From Candidatus Gastranaerophilales bacterium (GTDB taxonomy: Bacteria > Cyanobacteriota > Vampirovibrionia > Gastranaerophilales > Gastranaerophilaceae), in the NCBI GenBank assembly GCA_944323165.1, contig CALURK010000003.1, positions 86,768-150,767 of the forward strand: DNA of 64,000 nt, written 5' to 3'. A program made the position numbers and the translations under genes. Below are positions 25,816 through 34,633 of the stretch, one piece after another. Within the stretch, counting starts at the first letter, position 1. The number at the start of each line of letters is the position of its first letter. Under the pieces are notes generated by a model. That model saw only the letters and a list, made by a program, of their open reading frames with translations. It was not told the DNA's origin and searched no databases.

Positions 25816-27718
25816 TTTTAGCACCTAATGATATGACACTTTGATTTCTTGTAGAATTTAGTTTATCAAAGGTTCTGCTGTATCCGGCATGAAGGGTTGT
25901 TCTGTCGTTTATTTGAGCGCCTAATACAGCACCTAATGTTGTAACATTTTCTGTCTGCTGCTTAAATTGTCCGATGTTAAGCTTTTGTCTTTCGTGACTG
26001 CTATTTAGCTGGCCAAAAATCATTATATCAGAATTATTTGGTTTGTAAGAAGCGTATAAGCCGCCATTTACTGCAAAGTCTTTAGCAGGAGCAGTTATAA
26101 CTGCGCCAGCATTTGCATTTGCACCAAAAACTATATTATCTGCCGGTTTTGTTTGAAATGCGGAAGATACATTAAACTTTCCGCCCGGCATTATTCCGGG
26201 TTTTTGTGCACCGTTTGTTAATTTTAAGTCTCCTACAATACCGGCGCTGATACCGTTTTGATATATAGTGTTTCCGCTTATATTAGTTAGTTGGATTCCA
26301 TCTTCCAGAACAACTCTGGCGTCTCCGCCTGCTGTCGGAGAACCGCTTGTACCTAAATCTATTCCGCCGGTTAATGAAACCTGTGCGGTATTATCTAAGC
26401 GTAAATTCTCTTTTTCAACGAGGTTGGTTTCTTTTCCCAAGAGGCCTCTAACAAATGTTGTAAAATGTTTAGATTTATATCCCGGGACATAGATAGGGGG
26501 TGTTGTGGGCACTTGTTGGAGAATTTCCTCTTTAGTTAAATCACTATTTTCAAGCAGATGAGGATTTTCTGTAAAAAATGTATCTACTTGATTATATATA
26601 TTATTTTGTGTATTATTTTGTGTATTAAAAATTACATTGCCGAGTTGTCCCTGTGTGAAATCCAGTACTGCTTTAGTTTCAAAGAAAGTCTCACCATTAT
26701 TTTGTTTGTTAATTCCCTTTCGTTCAAACTTAAATCCGGCGCTTACAGAGTTTTCAAATAATGCACTCTCTCCATTTTTCTTAAATGCTAGTGAATACTT
26801 AGTTTCTCTCGGGTTTAATTCACTTCCGCCGGCTCTGGTGAGGGTTGCTTCTGCAGAGATATTTCCAATATTTGAATAACTGATATTTCCGTCTATACTT
26901 GACTTTCCTTCTATGTGACGGTCAAATAAATTCTGGTTGTTATAAAATCTTTTATCTAACTCTTCGCCCCAGCAAGCTTCGTCTTTTAATGCAAATTCCT
27001 GATAAGACCCATTGTCATCAATGAAACTCAGATATCCGAAACTTTCAAGTCCGCTATTTTTATAAACAGTTTTTGCAGCATCCTTGATTGACGGTGCCTC
27101 AATAACCATGCTTGTATTATAATTCGTGAAAACGTATTTTCCGTCTTCACGTTGATATAATAGAGTAGCATGAGCTCCGATTTGACGTGCCTTTCCGCAT
27201 AAAACTACCGCATTTATACCGCAATCGTTTAATAACCTCATACCAAATTCGTGAATATTTGAGCAGACAAATCCTTTAAGCTCTTCATCGTCTTTGACAT
27301 TCAACATTGTATTCAGCATTTCTTCTGCTGTATCACCAATATTTTCGTGCCTTGTTTCACTATCATATAAATTTTTTGCAAGATCACCCATTAAATTTGC
27401 AAGAACAAGTTCTATATATTCCGGATTGTCTTTATGATTTAAAACTTCATTCTTTAAACTCGTATAGATTTCTTCTGCAGATTTACCGGATTTGTAATCA
27501 TTTCTTAGTTTATCCCAGTTGAAATCGGGTTTTTCAGTTCCCCTGCTCTCAGAAAATTCATACGTTTTACCATCAATCTCAATAGCAAAAACAGTTTTTG
27601 AGGTACCAAGAATTGGGTTGGATTCTACAATACCGGTCTGAACAGTTTGTTCATCAATATAAGATGTCTCTATATTAATCTCGTCAATTTTTTTCTTTTT
27701 ATCTTTCTCGTTTTGCAT
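25805..27718 (-). CDS. Transglutaminase-like domain fused to a putative outer-membrane beta-barrel
   Basis: A 637-residue protein from ATG 27718 (AAAGGAGAG just upstream); an in-frame ATG at 27757 would lie within the promoter motif. Residues about 130-210 resemble a papain-like/transglutaminase core: Cys in GFVCSNIHEFG, His in IGAHATLLYQ and a polar third position in YVFTNYNTS. The C-terminal 350 residues are Gly/Asn-rich alternating strands. They end in ATLGAVLGAQINDRTTLHAG-type hairpins and a terminal Phe (SLGAKITF), like outer-membrane barrels or autotransporter translocators. There is no Sec signal peptide; the N-terminus is strongly charged. Function unknown; a surface cysteine enzyme is one reading. 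Confidence 0.65.
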   Translation of the reverse strand: MQNEKDKKKKIDEINIETSYIDEQTVQTGIVESNPILGTSKTVFAIEIDGKTYEFSESRGTEKPDFNWDKLRNDYKSGKSAEEIYTSLKNEVLNHKDNPEYIELVLANLMGDLAKNLYDSETRHENIGDTAEEMLNTMLNVKDDEELKGFVCSNIHEFGMRLLNDCGINAVVLCGKARQIGAHATLLYQREDGKYVFTNYNTSMVIEAPSIKDAAKTVYKNSGLESFGYLSFIDDNGSYQEFALKDEACWGEELDKRFYNNQNLFDRHIEGKSSIDGNISYSNIGNISAEATLTRAGGSELNPRETKYSLAFKKNGESALFENSVSAGFKFERKGINKQNNGETFFETKAVLDFTQGQLGNVIFNTQNNTQNNIYNQVDTFFTENPHLLENSDLTKEEILQQVPTTPPIYVPGYKSKHFTTFVRGLLGKETNLVEKENLRLDNTAQVSLTGGIDLGTSGSPTAGGDARVVLEDGIQLTNISGNTIYQNGISAGIVGDLKLTNGAQKPGIMPGGKFNVSSAFQTKPADNIVFGANANAGAVITAPAKDFAVNGGLYASYKPNNSDIMIFGQLNSSHERQKLNIGQFKQQTENVTTLGAVLGAQINDRTTLHAGYSRTFDKLNSTRNQSVISLGAKITF

Positions 27719-27734
27719 ATAAATTCTCTCCTTT

Positions 27735-27768
27735 GTATATAAAAAGTATTTATACATGCAAAAATTGA
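27735..27768 (-). promoter_or_regulatory. Orphan-regulon promoter motif, site 3
   Basis: On the minus strand TCAATT (27768-27763), 13 bases, then ATACTTTTTATATAC (27749-27735). Spacing agrees exactly with the other sites; the hexamer has a one-base change. AAGTTTTGTAA lies further upstream. Confidence 0.6.
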
Positions 27769-27785
27769 CAAAATATTTACAAAAC

Positions 27786-28322
27786 TTAATGTTTTTGTAT
27801 AATATATATAAAATTTATTACTCCTATAAACGCAGCGATCAGAATGTAAAATAGCGGATCTTTTTTTGATTTCCAGCTGAGAAGCAAAAGTGCTGCAAGA
27901 AGAATTATTGCCTTGATGTCTTTTATTTCCGGTTTTAAAAGCCCTATAGCAACAGCGGTTAAAAGTCCGCAGCTTATAGGTTTTAAGGTTTCGATGATTG
28001 CTCTTACATAAAAATTGTCGCTGAATTTTTTAAGAAGTTTTGAAACTATAATTACAAGGAAAAGTGACGGGAGCATTTCAGAAATTGTAGCAAGCGCTGA
28101 GCCTAAAATTCCTGCACTTTTCAGTCCCGCATAAGTTGCAACGTTTATACCTACGGGGCCCGGAGTAATTGATGCGACAGCAACCATCTGCGTAAGTTCA
28201 TCCAGCGAATACCAGTTATAAACCTGCGATATATGGTACAGAAACGGTATTGTTGCGTATCCTCCGCCGAACGAAAAGACTCCTATTTTAAAGAACTCCC
28301 AGAAAAGGTGGATAAATATCAT
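27786..28322 (-). CDS. chrA: Chromate transporter-family protein, second half-size subunit
   Basis: A 178-residue half-length ChrA. FFKIGVFSFGGGYATIPFL is the family's N-terminal signature and ASITPGPVGINVATYAGLKS the following conserved segment; about six hydrophobic stretches are present. Short ChrA proteins occur as tandem pairs that assemble as heterodimers. Chromate export is known for long forms; the true substrate of short pairs is not settled. Its start overlaps the preceding chrA gene by 4 bases. Confidence 0.88.
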   Translation of the reverse strand: MIFIHLFWEFFKIGVFSFGGGYATIPFLYHISQVYNWYSLDELTQMVAVASITPGPVGINVATYAGLKSAGILGSALATISEMLPSLFLVIIVSKLLKKFSDNFYVRAIIETLKPISCGLLTAVAIGLLKPEIKDIKAIILLAALLLLSWKSKKDPLFYILIAAFIGVINFIYIIQKH

Positions 28323-28858
28323 GCTCTCCCCTCCCTGAATCTTTTGTATCCTACACCTATCAGTGTGAATAACAGAATTGTCTGAATAGGAGAAAGTTTA
28401 AAAACAAGAAGCGTGATTAAAGTCAGGATAAAAATTGTGTAGAAAAATGCATTTTTTTTAGATTTCTGCCACATTTCCCTAACTGTGAGCATAATAAGTG
28501 CAATAACCGAAACTCCGACACCCCAGAGAGCTCCCTGCACATAAGAGTTATTGACTAATGTGGAAAGTACAGATGCGAGTAAAACAATACACCAGAAAGG
28601 AACAAATGTTACTCCGAGCATTGCAATGATTGCACCCCATTTCCCTCTGAGTTTATACCCTATAAACATCGACATATTTGCGGCAATGATTCCAGGAAGT
28701 GATTGGGCAAGTGCAAAATAATCAACAACGTCATCGTGTGATACAAGCTTCCTTTTATCAACAAATTCGCTAGTCATAATAGGCAAAATGACGTAACCTC
28801 CGCCAAGCAGTATAGCGCCGATTTTAACAAATATTATGAACAACTTAAAGAGTGACAT
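28319..28858 (-). CDS. chrA: Chromate transporter-family protein, first half-size subunit
   Basis: A 179-residue half-length ChrA with FVKIGAILLGGGYVILPIMTSEFV and the AQSLPGIIAANMSMFIGYK segment. It pairs with the downstream half (4-base overlap). Its start overlaps bioB by 25 bases, so bioB-chrA-chrA are co-transcribed. The association with biotin synthesis is probably positional. Confidence 0.88.
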   Translation of the reverse strand: MSLFKLFIIFVKIGAILLGGGYVILPIMTSEFVDKRKLVSHDDVVDYFALAQSLPGIIAANMSMFIGYKLRGKWGAIIAMLGVTFVPFWCIVLLASVLSTLVNNSYVQGALWGVGVSVIALIMLTVREMWQKSKKNAFFYTIFILTLITLLVFKLSPIQTILLFTLIGVGYKRFREGRA

Positions 28859-29766
28859 TTTTTTAGCTTCCTTCCGATTTTTCTAATAAGTTTTTCATCT
28901 TCTTCAGGAGAAAAACCTGTTGTGGTGAGATAATTACCTACAATAGCAGAATCTGCGCAATATTTGAAAGCTTTCTCTAATGTTTCTTCTGATAATCTGG
29001 CTTTCTTCCCTCCTGCAATTCTGATAGAAGCATTAGGGCAAGCAATTTTGAAAATTGCAAGCGTTCTTAATATATTTTCTTCATCAATTTTATCCCAGTA
29101 CTTTTCAAAAGGCGTGTTCGGAATTGGTGTGAGAATGTTTACAGGAATGCTATCAGGATTAATTTCAGCAAGCTCCATTGCCATTTCAACTCTTTGTTCA
29201 ACACTCTCACCCATGCCGATAATTACTCCGCAACAAAGCTCCATTCCGTATTTTTTTACAAGTTTTGTTGTGTTAATCCTGTCTTCATAAGTATGTGTGG
29301 TACAAATTTCAGGATGATATGATTTACAAGTATTTATGTTGTGATGAAATCTTACAAGTCCTGCTTCTGATAGTGCTTTTGCTTGTTCTTCATTTAAAAT
29401 GCCAATACTTGCACAGCTTTTAATACCATTTTTATTTAATGCTTTTATCATTTCAAGCATTGTGTCAAAATCACTTTCATCAGGAGTCTTACCGGAAGTA
29501 ACTATAGCAATTCTGTCAGCACCGTTTTTTATTCCGTCTTGGGCTGCATGAACAACTGTTTCAACGTCCATAAGAGGATATGTTTCAATTTCTGTATTAT
29601 AATGTGAACTTTGCGCACAATATCTGCAATTTTGAGAGCACTTTCCTGAACGGGCATTTATAATTGAGCAGAATTCAACTTCGTCTTTTAAATATTTTTG
29701 CGATTCTTTTAACAAATTGTCTAAGTTCATATTATATAAATTTAATAACTCATTTTTGTTTAACAT
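28834..29766 (-). CDS. bioB: Biotin synthase
   Basis: A 310-residue radical-SAM enzyme that inserts sulfur into dethiobiotin. The [4Fe-4S] cysteines are in GKCSQNCRYCAQS. The family segments TSGKTPDE, the HNINT strand and IRIAGGKKARLSEE are present. It is the short BioB form, and no other bio gene is in the window. The ATG has a weak ribosome-binding site (AAAGGA). The SDR gene follows the other side with a 22-base gap, on the same strand. Confidence 0.94.
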   Translation of the reverse strand: MLNKNELLNLYNMNLDNLLKESQKYLKDEVEFCSIINARSGKCSQNCRYCAQSSHYNTEIETYPLMDVETVVHAAQDGIKNGADRIAIVTSGKTPDESDFDTMLEMIKALNKNGIKSCASIGILNEEQAKALSEAGLVRFHHNINTCKSYHPEICTTHTYEDRINTTKLVKKYGMELCCGVIIGMGESVEQRVEMAMELAEINPDSIPVNILTPIPNTPFEKYWDKIDEENILRTLAIFKIACPNASIRIAGGKKARLSEETLEKAFKYCADSAIVGNYLTTTGFSPEEDEKLIRKIGRKLKKCHSLSCS

Positions 29767-29788
29767 AAAAATCCTTTCTTATAAAAGA

Positions 29789-30493
29789 TTAACATCCACA
29801 GGTTAAACCTGCGCATAGGTTAATCGATTGACCTGTAACCCCTTTAGCATCTTCTGATATTAAATATTTAACCATCCCTGCAATTTCAGAAGGTGAAATA
29901 AACCTTTTTTGCGGAATACATTCTGTAATTTCATCTTTAGTAAAATCCCCTTCTTGAGCTGAAGAGTTTCCCATATCTGTATCAACCCAACCCGGGTTAA
30001 TTGTGTTAACTGTGATTCCATTTTCAGCAAGTTCTAGTGCAAGTGCTTTTGTAGCACCAATAAGTCCGGATTTTGTCCCTGAATAAAGGCTTGCACCGGC
30101 TTCTCCTACAACACCGCTTATTGAGCCGATATTTATAATTCTTCCCCATTTTTGTTTTTTCATATAAGGAACAACTTTTGATACCAAAAACAAAGGTGCT
30201 TCTAAATTAACTCTTGTTATATGTTCAATTTGAGAAAAACTCATTTGTTCAATTGCAGAATAAATATATTCTCCGGCGTTGTTTATAAGAACGTCAATAT
30301 TGTTTTCTGAAATATAATCACCGATTTTCTGTAATCCCTCACTAGTTGCAAGATCACAAATGCAATAATTTTCATAACTCTTAAGAAGATTTTCGTTTCT
30401 TCCGCAAGTAAAAATTTTGTTGCTACCTATATTTAATTCTTCGGCAATGGCCTTTCCGATACCTTTGCCCCCTCCAGTTACAAATATATTCAT
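29789..30493 (-). CDS. Short-chain dehydrogenase/reductase (FabG-like)
   Basis: A 234-residue classical SDR started at ATG 30493 behind TAAGGA; longer starts up to 30547 lack support. NIFVTGGGKGIGKAI binds NAD(P), INNAGEYIYS is the NNAG motif, GSISGVVGEAGASLYSGTKSG contains the Ser-Tyr-Lys catalytic set, and GWVDTDMG is the usual loop. A 3-oxoacyl-ACP reductase is likely, but substrate cannot be fixed. It lies upstream of bioB on the same strand, which could link it to pimeloyl/biotin synthesis. Confidence 0.88.
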   Translation of the reverse strand: MNIFVTGGGKGIGKAIAEELNIGSNKIFTCGRNENLLKSYENYCICDLATSEGLQKIGDYISENNIDVLINNAGEYIYSAIEQMSFSQIEHITRVNLEAPLFLVSKVVPYMKKQKWGRIINIGSISGVVGEAGASLYSGTKSGLIGATKALALELAENGITVNTINPGWVDTDMGNSSAQEGDFTKDEITECIPQKRFISPSEIAGMVKYLISEDAKGVTGQSINLCAGLTCGC

Positions 30494-30549
30494 AAGAAAA
30501 ATCCTTACGATAATTATATCATAAGGAAAATAAAAAATCTTAACCAAAA

Positions 30550-30577
30550 GGCGGTCATTTTCCCTGTCTAGACCGCC
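30550..30577 (-). terminator. Terminator after the 156-residue orphan gene
   Basis: GGCGGTC (30550-30556) and GACCGCC (30571-30577) form a 7-bp GC stem. Reading the minus strand it is followed by TTTTGG, 8 bases after the stop of the orphan gene at 30585. Confidence 0.75.
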
Positions 30578-30584
30578 CTAAACT

Positions 30585-31055
30585 TTAGCTCATAAATTGC
30601 GCTTGATATGTCCTGTAACTGATAGGCGCATCTTGAGCCTGCGGCTTGTTGGAAAGACCAAAAGCCTGCTGTGCCTCAGATCTTAAGCCTGCAAAATATG
30701 TCATTGCCTGACCATCAATTGCGCTTTGACTCAAAAGCTGAATGGCATTGTTGAATGCTGCGTAATCTTTGTCATAATCACCTGTCGCCTGTATACCGAT
30801 CTGAGCCATTAACCCTGCCCAAGGTATAGTTTGCTCGTTATTTTGATTTTTAATCTGCTCCTGAACTTGCTTTGAATACTCAGCATACATCGCTTTGTCC
30901 AGTTTCTTCAAATCATCAGTAGTACCTGTTGGGGTTATGTCAAAATCGTCAAAGGCCCTTTCCAAAGCAGCCGAATTTGTAGGTACTCTGCCCAGATAAG
31001 AGTAGATGTTTGCACTTGTGTAAGAATATACTCCGTTGACTGTGAAGTTTGACAT
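30585..31055 (-). CDS. Unknown protein, 156 residues
   Basis: Started at ATG 31055 after GAGGTG; a GTG nine bases upstream is the alternative. The N-terminus is Ser/Tyr/Asn-rich without a Sec signal (MSNFTVNGVYSYTSANIYSY). The rest is helical and Gln-rich and ends ISYRTYQAQFMS. No family recognised. The promoter area (ATATATTATATATCATATAAG, about 31068-31088) looks like a degenerate version of the shared motif, without the matching hexamer at 13 bases. Confidence 0.72.
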   Translation of the reverse strand: MSNFTVNGVYSYTSANIYSYLGRVPTNSAALERAFDDFDITPTGTTDDLKKLDKAMYAEYSKQVQEQIKNQNNEQTIPWAGLMAQIGIQATGDYDKDYAAFNNAIQLLSQSAIDGQAMTYFAGLRSEAQQAFGLSNKPQAQDAPISYRTYQAQFMS

Positions 31056-31236
31056 GATACACACCTCTTATATGATATATAATATATATCGGCACTTTTT
31101 CTAAAAACTTTAATAAATTTCGGATATTTGTTACAAAACTTTACAAAAAACGTTTAAAACCCAATAATATTAAGAAAGTATATTAATATACTGATTATAT
31201 ATAATGTTAAGTATTGTAACAAAGATAATTAAGAAT

Positions 31237-31278
31237 GAAATTTGCAATTTCTTATATACTTTATATATGTGTAAGACG
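31237..31278 (+). promoter_or_regulatory. Orphan-regulon promoter motif, site 4
   Basis: GAAATT (31237-31242), 13 bases, then ATACTTTATATATGTGTAAG from 31256. TAAGAGAG follows at 31285-31292, as at site 2. Unlike the other sites, the first gene is about 175 bases further on, behind a structured leader. A TTGTAACAAAG stretch lies about 20 bases upstream. Confidence 0.72.
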
Positions 31279-31321
31279 AATATATAAGAGAGCATAACAA
31301 ATCGGTGAGTTAAATCTTAAA

Positions 31322-31418
31322 GCTCAACTGTTTAATCAGCGTTGAGCAAGATGTAAGAAGATGTAACTGTGCCGGCTTAAGTGAAAATGCGTTAATTGTT
31401 ATAATTAACGGGCTTAAG
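31322..31418 (+). ncRNA. Structured leader or small RNA
   Basis: Between the promoter motif and the 58-residue gene lie two stable hairpins. One is GCTCAAC/GTTGAGC (31322-31328 with 31341-31347). The other is CGTTAATT/AATTAACG with a GTTAT loop (31390-31397 with 31403-31410), enclosed by CTTAAG/CTTAAG (31376-31381 with 31413-31418). I match it to no known riboswitch. It could be a leader controlling the small gene or an independent RNA. Confidence 0.5.
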
Positions 31419-31453
31419 TAACTATGTTCCAGAAAAGATGAGGTGACACAAGT

Positions 31454-31630
31454 ATGGCTCTATTACAATCATACGATATTAATGCTATGGCAACAAATAT
31501 TTCAAAAGAATTTTATATAAAAGATAATCCGGAAGTTGATAAATCCTATGTCTTGATGGATGAAATGCGACTTTTTGCAATGGATATGAAATCCCGAGTT
31601 ACTTTTATATCAAGAGCGAAACATCAATAA
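31454..31630 (+). CDS. Small orphan protein, 58 residues
   Basis: ATG 31454 follows GATGAGGTGACACAAGT (AGGTG site). The protein reads MALLQSYDINAMATNISKEF and ends VTFISRAKHQ; it is rich in methionine in the middle (VLMDEMRLFAMDMK). No membrane segment or known domain. It is the only gene of its unit, between the structured leader and a terminator at 31685-31707. Confidence 0.65.
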   Translation: MALLQSYDINAMATNISKEFYIKDNPEVDKSYVLMDEMRLFAMDMKSRVTFISRAKHQ

Positions 31631-31684
31631 ATTTAAAAATATATAACCATCTACTTAACTAATTTAATTCCCCTAATCTAGAGT

Positions 31685-31715
31685 GCCTGATTTCCAAGAA
31701 ATTAGGCTTTTTTTT
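31685..31715 (+). terminator. Terminator of the 58-residue gene
   Basis: GCCTGATTT (31685-31693) pairs with AAATTAGGC (31699-31707), one G-T pair, followed by nine T. Confidence 0.85.
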
Positions 31716-31720
31716 GCTAA

Positions 31721-31757
31721 AAAAACCTTTAGCATAATTATTATGCTAAAGGTTTTT
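31721..31757 (-). terminator. Terminator after adhE
   Basis: A perfect 17-bp inverted repeat (31721-31737 with 31741-31757, TTA loop). On the minus strand it ends in a T-run 24 bases after the adhE stop. Confidence 0.85.
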
Positions 31758-31780
31758 CTTAATATTCGTAATGATGATTA

Positions 31781-34438
31781 TTATACGTTACCGTAGTAAG
31801 CGTCAATATATATTTTCTTGATGTCAGACATCAATGGATATGCAGGGTTAGCACCTGTGCATTGGTCATCAAATGCCAATTCTACAAGTTCATCTAAGTT
31901 ATCCATGAATGTTTGTTCATCAACACCAAAGTCTTTAATTGACTTAGGAAGTTCAATTTTTGTCATCAAATCATCTACTGCATTGATTAATAATTGAACT
32001 TTTTCATCATCATTGTTTCCGCCAAGTCCAAGTTCATCAGCTATTTGACCATATTTAGCCTTAGCATTAGGGAACTTGTATTGAGGGAATATTGCTTGTT
32101 TATGAGGCGCATCAGATGAATTATATTTAATAATTTGTCTGAATAACAATGCATTAGCAACCCCGTGAGGTACGTGATACATTGCACCAAGTTTGTGAGC
32201 CATAGAGTGGCATAATCCTAAGAATGAGTTTGCAAATGCCATACCTGCAATTGTTGCTGCATAGTGCATTTTTTCTCTAGCTACAGGATCATTAGCACCT
32301 TCTCTATATGATCTTTCTAAGTATCTGAATACTAACTTAGTTGCTTCAAGAGCATTTGAGTTAGTGAAGTTAGTTGCCATATTTGAAACGTAAGCTTCAA
32401 ATGCGTGAACTAAAGCATCAATACCTGAAGCAGAAGTTAAACCTTTTGGCATACCGTCTACAAAGTTTGGATCAACGATAGCCATATTTGGTGTTAAAGC
32501 GTAATCTGCAATTGCATATTTTACGTGAGTTTCGTCATCTGTAATAATAGCAAACGGAGTTACTTCTGAACCAGTACCTGATGTTGTAGGAATAGCAACC
32601 ATCGTAGCCTTTTTACCTAATTCAGGGATTGAACAAATTCTCTTTCTGATATCCATAAATCTCATTGCGATATCTTCAAAGTTTGTATCAGGTTGTTCAT
32701 ATAGTAACCACATAATCTTAGCAGCATCCATTGGAGATCCGCCACCAAGTGATATGATTACATCAGGTTCGAATGGTTTTAATATAGCCATTGCTTGTTC
32801 TATTGTTGATAAAGTTGGATCCGGTTTAACATCAAAGAACACTTCGTGTTCAATACCAATTTCATCAAGAACATTTGTAATTGCGTTTACTGCACCGGAA
32901 TTAAATAAGAATCTATCAGTAACAATAAATGCACGTTTTTTACCGGCTAATTCACGGAGAGCTAAATCTGTAGCACCTCTTTTGAAATAAACCTTAGAAG
33001 GAACCTTAAACCATAACATATTTTCTCTCCTTTCAGCAACAGTCTTGTAGTTTAATAAGTTTTCAACGCCGATGTTACCAGAAACAGCGTTTTTACCCCA
33101 AGAACCGCAGCCAAGTGAAAGTGACGGTTCAAGTCTAAAGTTAAATAAGTCACCTATACCGCCTTGTGATGATGGAGAGTTGATTAATACTCTGCAAGTT
33201 GGCATTAATTCTGAATATTTATCAATTCTTTCTTTATGACGTTCATCAGTGTAAAGAGCTGATGAGTGACCTGCACCACCTTTTATTACCAAATGGTGAG
33301 CTTTTTCTGCTGCATCTTCAAAATCACTAGCTCTATACATTGTAAGAACCGGTGACAATTTTTCTCTTGAGAATGGATCATTCCAATCAACTTCAGGACG
33401 TTCAACAAGAAGAATTTTAGCATCTTCAGGAACTTCATTTCCAAATCCTGCAAGTTCTGCTATTCTGTGTGGTTTTTGACCAACTACGTCAGGATGAGCA
33501 GTTCCTCTCTTTGGATCAATTAGAGGAAGATCTATTAATTTTTGTTTTTGTTCTTCGTTAACAAGGTATGCACCTCTGTACAAGAATTCATTTTTAACTT
33601 CTTCATATACACTGTCAACAACGATAACTGATTGTTCAGAAGCACAAATCATACCGTTATCAAAAGATTTTGACATTAATATAGAAGATACAGCCATTTT
33701 AATATCAGCTGTTTCATCAATAACAGCAGGAACGTTTCCTGGACCAACACCCAGTGCAGGGTTACCAGAAGAATAAGCTGCTTTAACCATTCCAGGACCA
33801 CCTGTTGCAACGATGCAAGCTATAGAAGGGTGTTGCATCAAAGCGCTTGATAATTCAATAGACGGAACATCGATCCAGCCGATAATGTCTTCAGGAGCAC
33901 CTGCTTTAACTGCTGCGTCTAAAACGATTTTTGCAGCAGCTATTGTACATTTTTTAGCTCTTGGGTGTGGTGAAAAGATGATACCGTTTCTTGTTTTTAA
34001 AGCTATTAATGATTTGAATATTGCAGTTGAAGTTGGGTTTGTTGTAGGTACAATACCTGCCAATACGCCTAAAGGTTCTGCAACGATTTTTATACCATTA
34101 ATTTTGTCTTCTTTTATAATTCCGCAAGTTTTCGCATTTTTATGTTTGTTGTAAATGTATTCTGATGCAAAGTGGTTTTTGATAATTTTATCTTCTAAAA
34201 CACCCATGCCCGTTTCTTCAACAGCCATTCTTGCAAGAGGAATACGAGCTTTGTCAGCAGCAGCTGCTGCTGCTTTAAATATTTTATCTACTTTTTCTTG
34301 TGAAAATGTAGCAAATATTTTTTGCGCCTTGTTAACCCTTGAAACTAATCCTTCTAATTGATCAAGTGTTTCTACTACATTTGATGCATTTAGAGATTTT
34401 TCCAAAGATTCAACGTTCTTTTTTGTTTTCGTTGTCAT
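31781..34438 (-). CDS. adhE: Bifunctional acetaldehyde-CoA / alcohol dehydrogenase AdhE
   Basis: An 885-residue fusion. The N-terminal half is a CoA-acylating aldehyde dehydrogenase (IVATGGPGMVKAAYSSGNPALGVG, the catalytic Cys in DNGMICASEQSVIV). The C-terminal half is an iron-dependent alcohol dehydrogenase (LGGGSPMDAAKIMW, TTSGTGSEVTPFAI, the metal-binding histidines in ALVHAFEAY and LCHSMAHKLGAMYHVPHG). It reduces acetyl-CoA to ethanol, regenerating NAD+, and forms spirosomes in other bacteria. ATG 34438 follows AAAGGAG; longer starts are unsupported. A TTGACA at about 34500 could be its -35. Confidence 0.97.
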   Translation of the reverse strand: MTTKTKKNVESLEKSLNASNVVETLDQLEGLVSRVNKAQKIFATFSQEKVDKIFKAAAAAADKARIPLARMAVEETGMGVLEDKIIKNHFASEYIYNKHKNAKTCGIIKEDKINGIKIVAEPLGVLAGIVPTTNPTSTAIFKSLIALKTRNGIIFSPHPRAKKCTIAAAKIVLDAAVKAGAPEDIIGWIDVPSIELSSALMQHPSIACIVATGGPGMVKAAYSSGNPALGVGPGNVPAVIDETADIKMAVSSILMSKSFDNGMICASEQSVIVVDSVYEEVKNEFLYRGAYLVNEEQKQKLIDLPLIDPKRGTAHPDVVGQKPHRIAELAGFGNEVPEDAKILLVERPEVDWNDPFSREKLSPVLTMYRASDFEDAAEKAHHLVIKGGAGHSSALYTDERHKERIDKYSELMPTCRVLINSPSSQGGIGDLFNFRLEPSLSLGCGSWGKNAVSGNIGVENLLNYKTVAERRENMLWFKVPSKVYFKRGATDLALRELAGKKRAFIVTDRFLFNSGAVNAITNVLDEIGIEHEVFFDVKPDPTLSTIEQAMAILKPFEPDVIISLGGGSPMDAAKIMWLLYEQPDTNFEDIAMRFMDIRKRICSIPELGKKATMVAIPTTSGTGSEVTPFAIITDDETHVKYAIADYALTPNMAIVDPNFVDGMPKGLTSASGIDALVHAFEAYVSNMATNFTNSNALEATKLVFRYLERSYREGANDPVAREKMHYAATIAGMAFANSFLGLCHSMAHKLGAMYHVPHGVANALLFRQIIKYNSSDAPHKQAIFPQYKFPNAKAKYGQIADELGLGGNNDDEKVQLLINAVDDLMTKIELPKSIKDFGVDEQTFMDNLDELVELAFDDQCTGANPAYPLMSDIKKIYIDAYYGNV

Positions 34439-34573
34439 ATTGAAATCTCCTTTTTTTAGTACGGCTATAACAATATTGCAACACAAATTAAATTACTTGT
34501 CAACGCAAGTATAGAGTGATGTTTAGGGATAAATTTTATATACATAAGCTCAAAAATCAGGCTACAATATCAA

Positions 34574-34604
34574 TTTAGCGAGTGTAGATATTACACTCGC
34601 TAAA
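34574..34604. terminator. Hairpin after the coiled-coil orphan gene
   Basis: TTTAGCGAGTGTA (34574-34586) and TACACTCGCTAAA (34592-34604), a 13-bp perfect stem 30 bases after the stop at 34634. The T-run is weak on the minus strand, so it could instead be an mRNA-protecting hairpin. Confidence 0.6.
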
Positions 34605-34633
34605 AAACTTTAATAAAATCTTTATATGTATGA

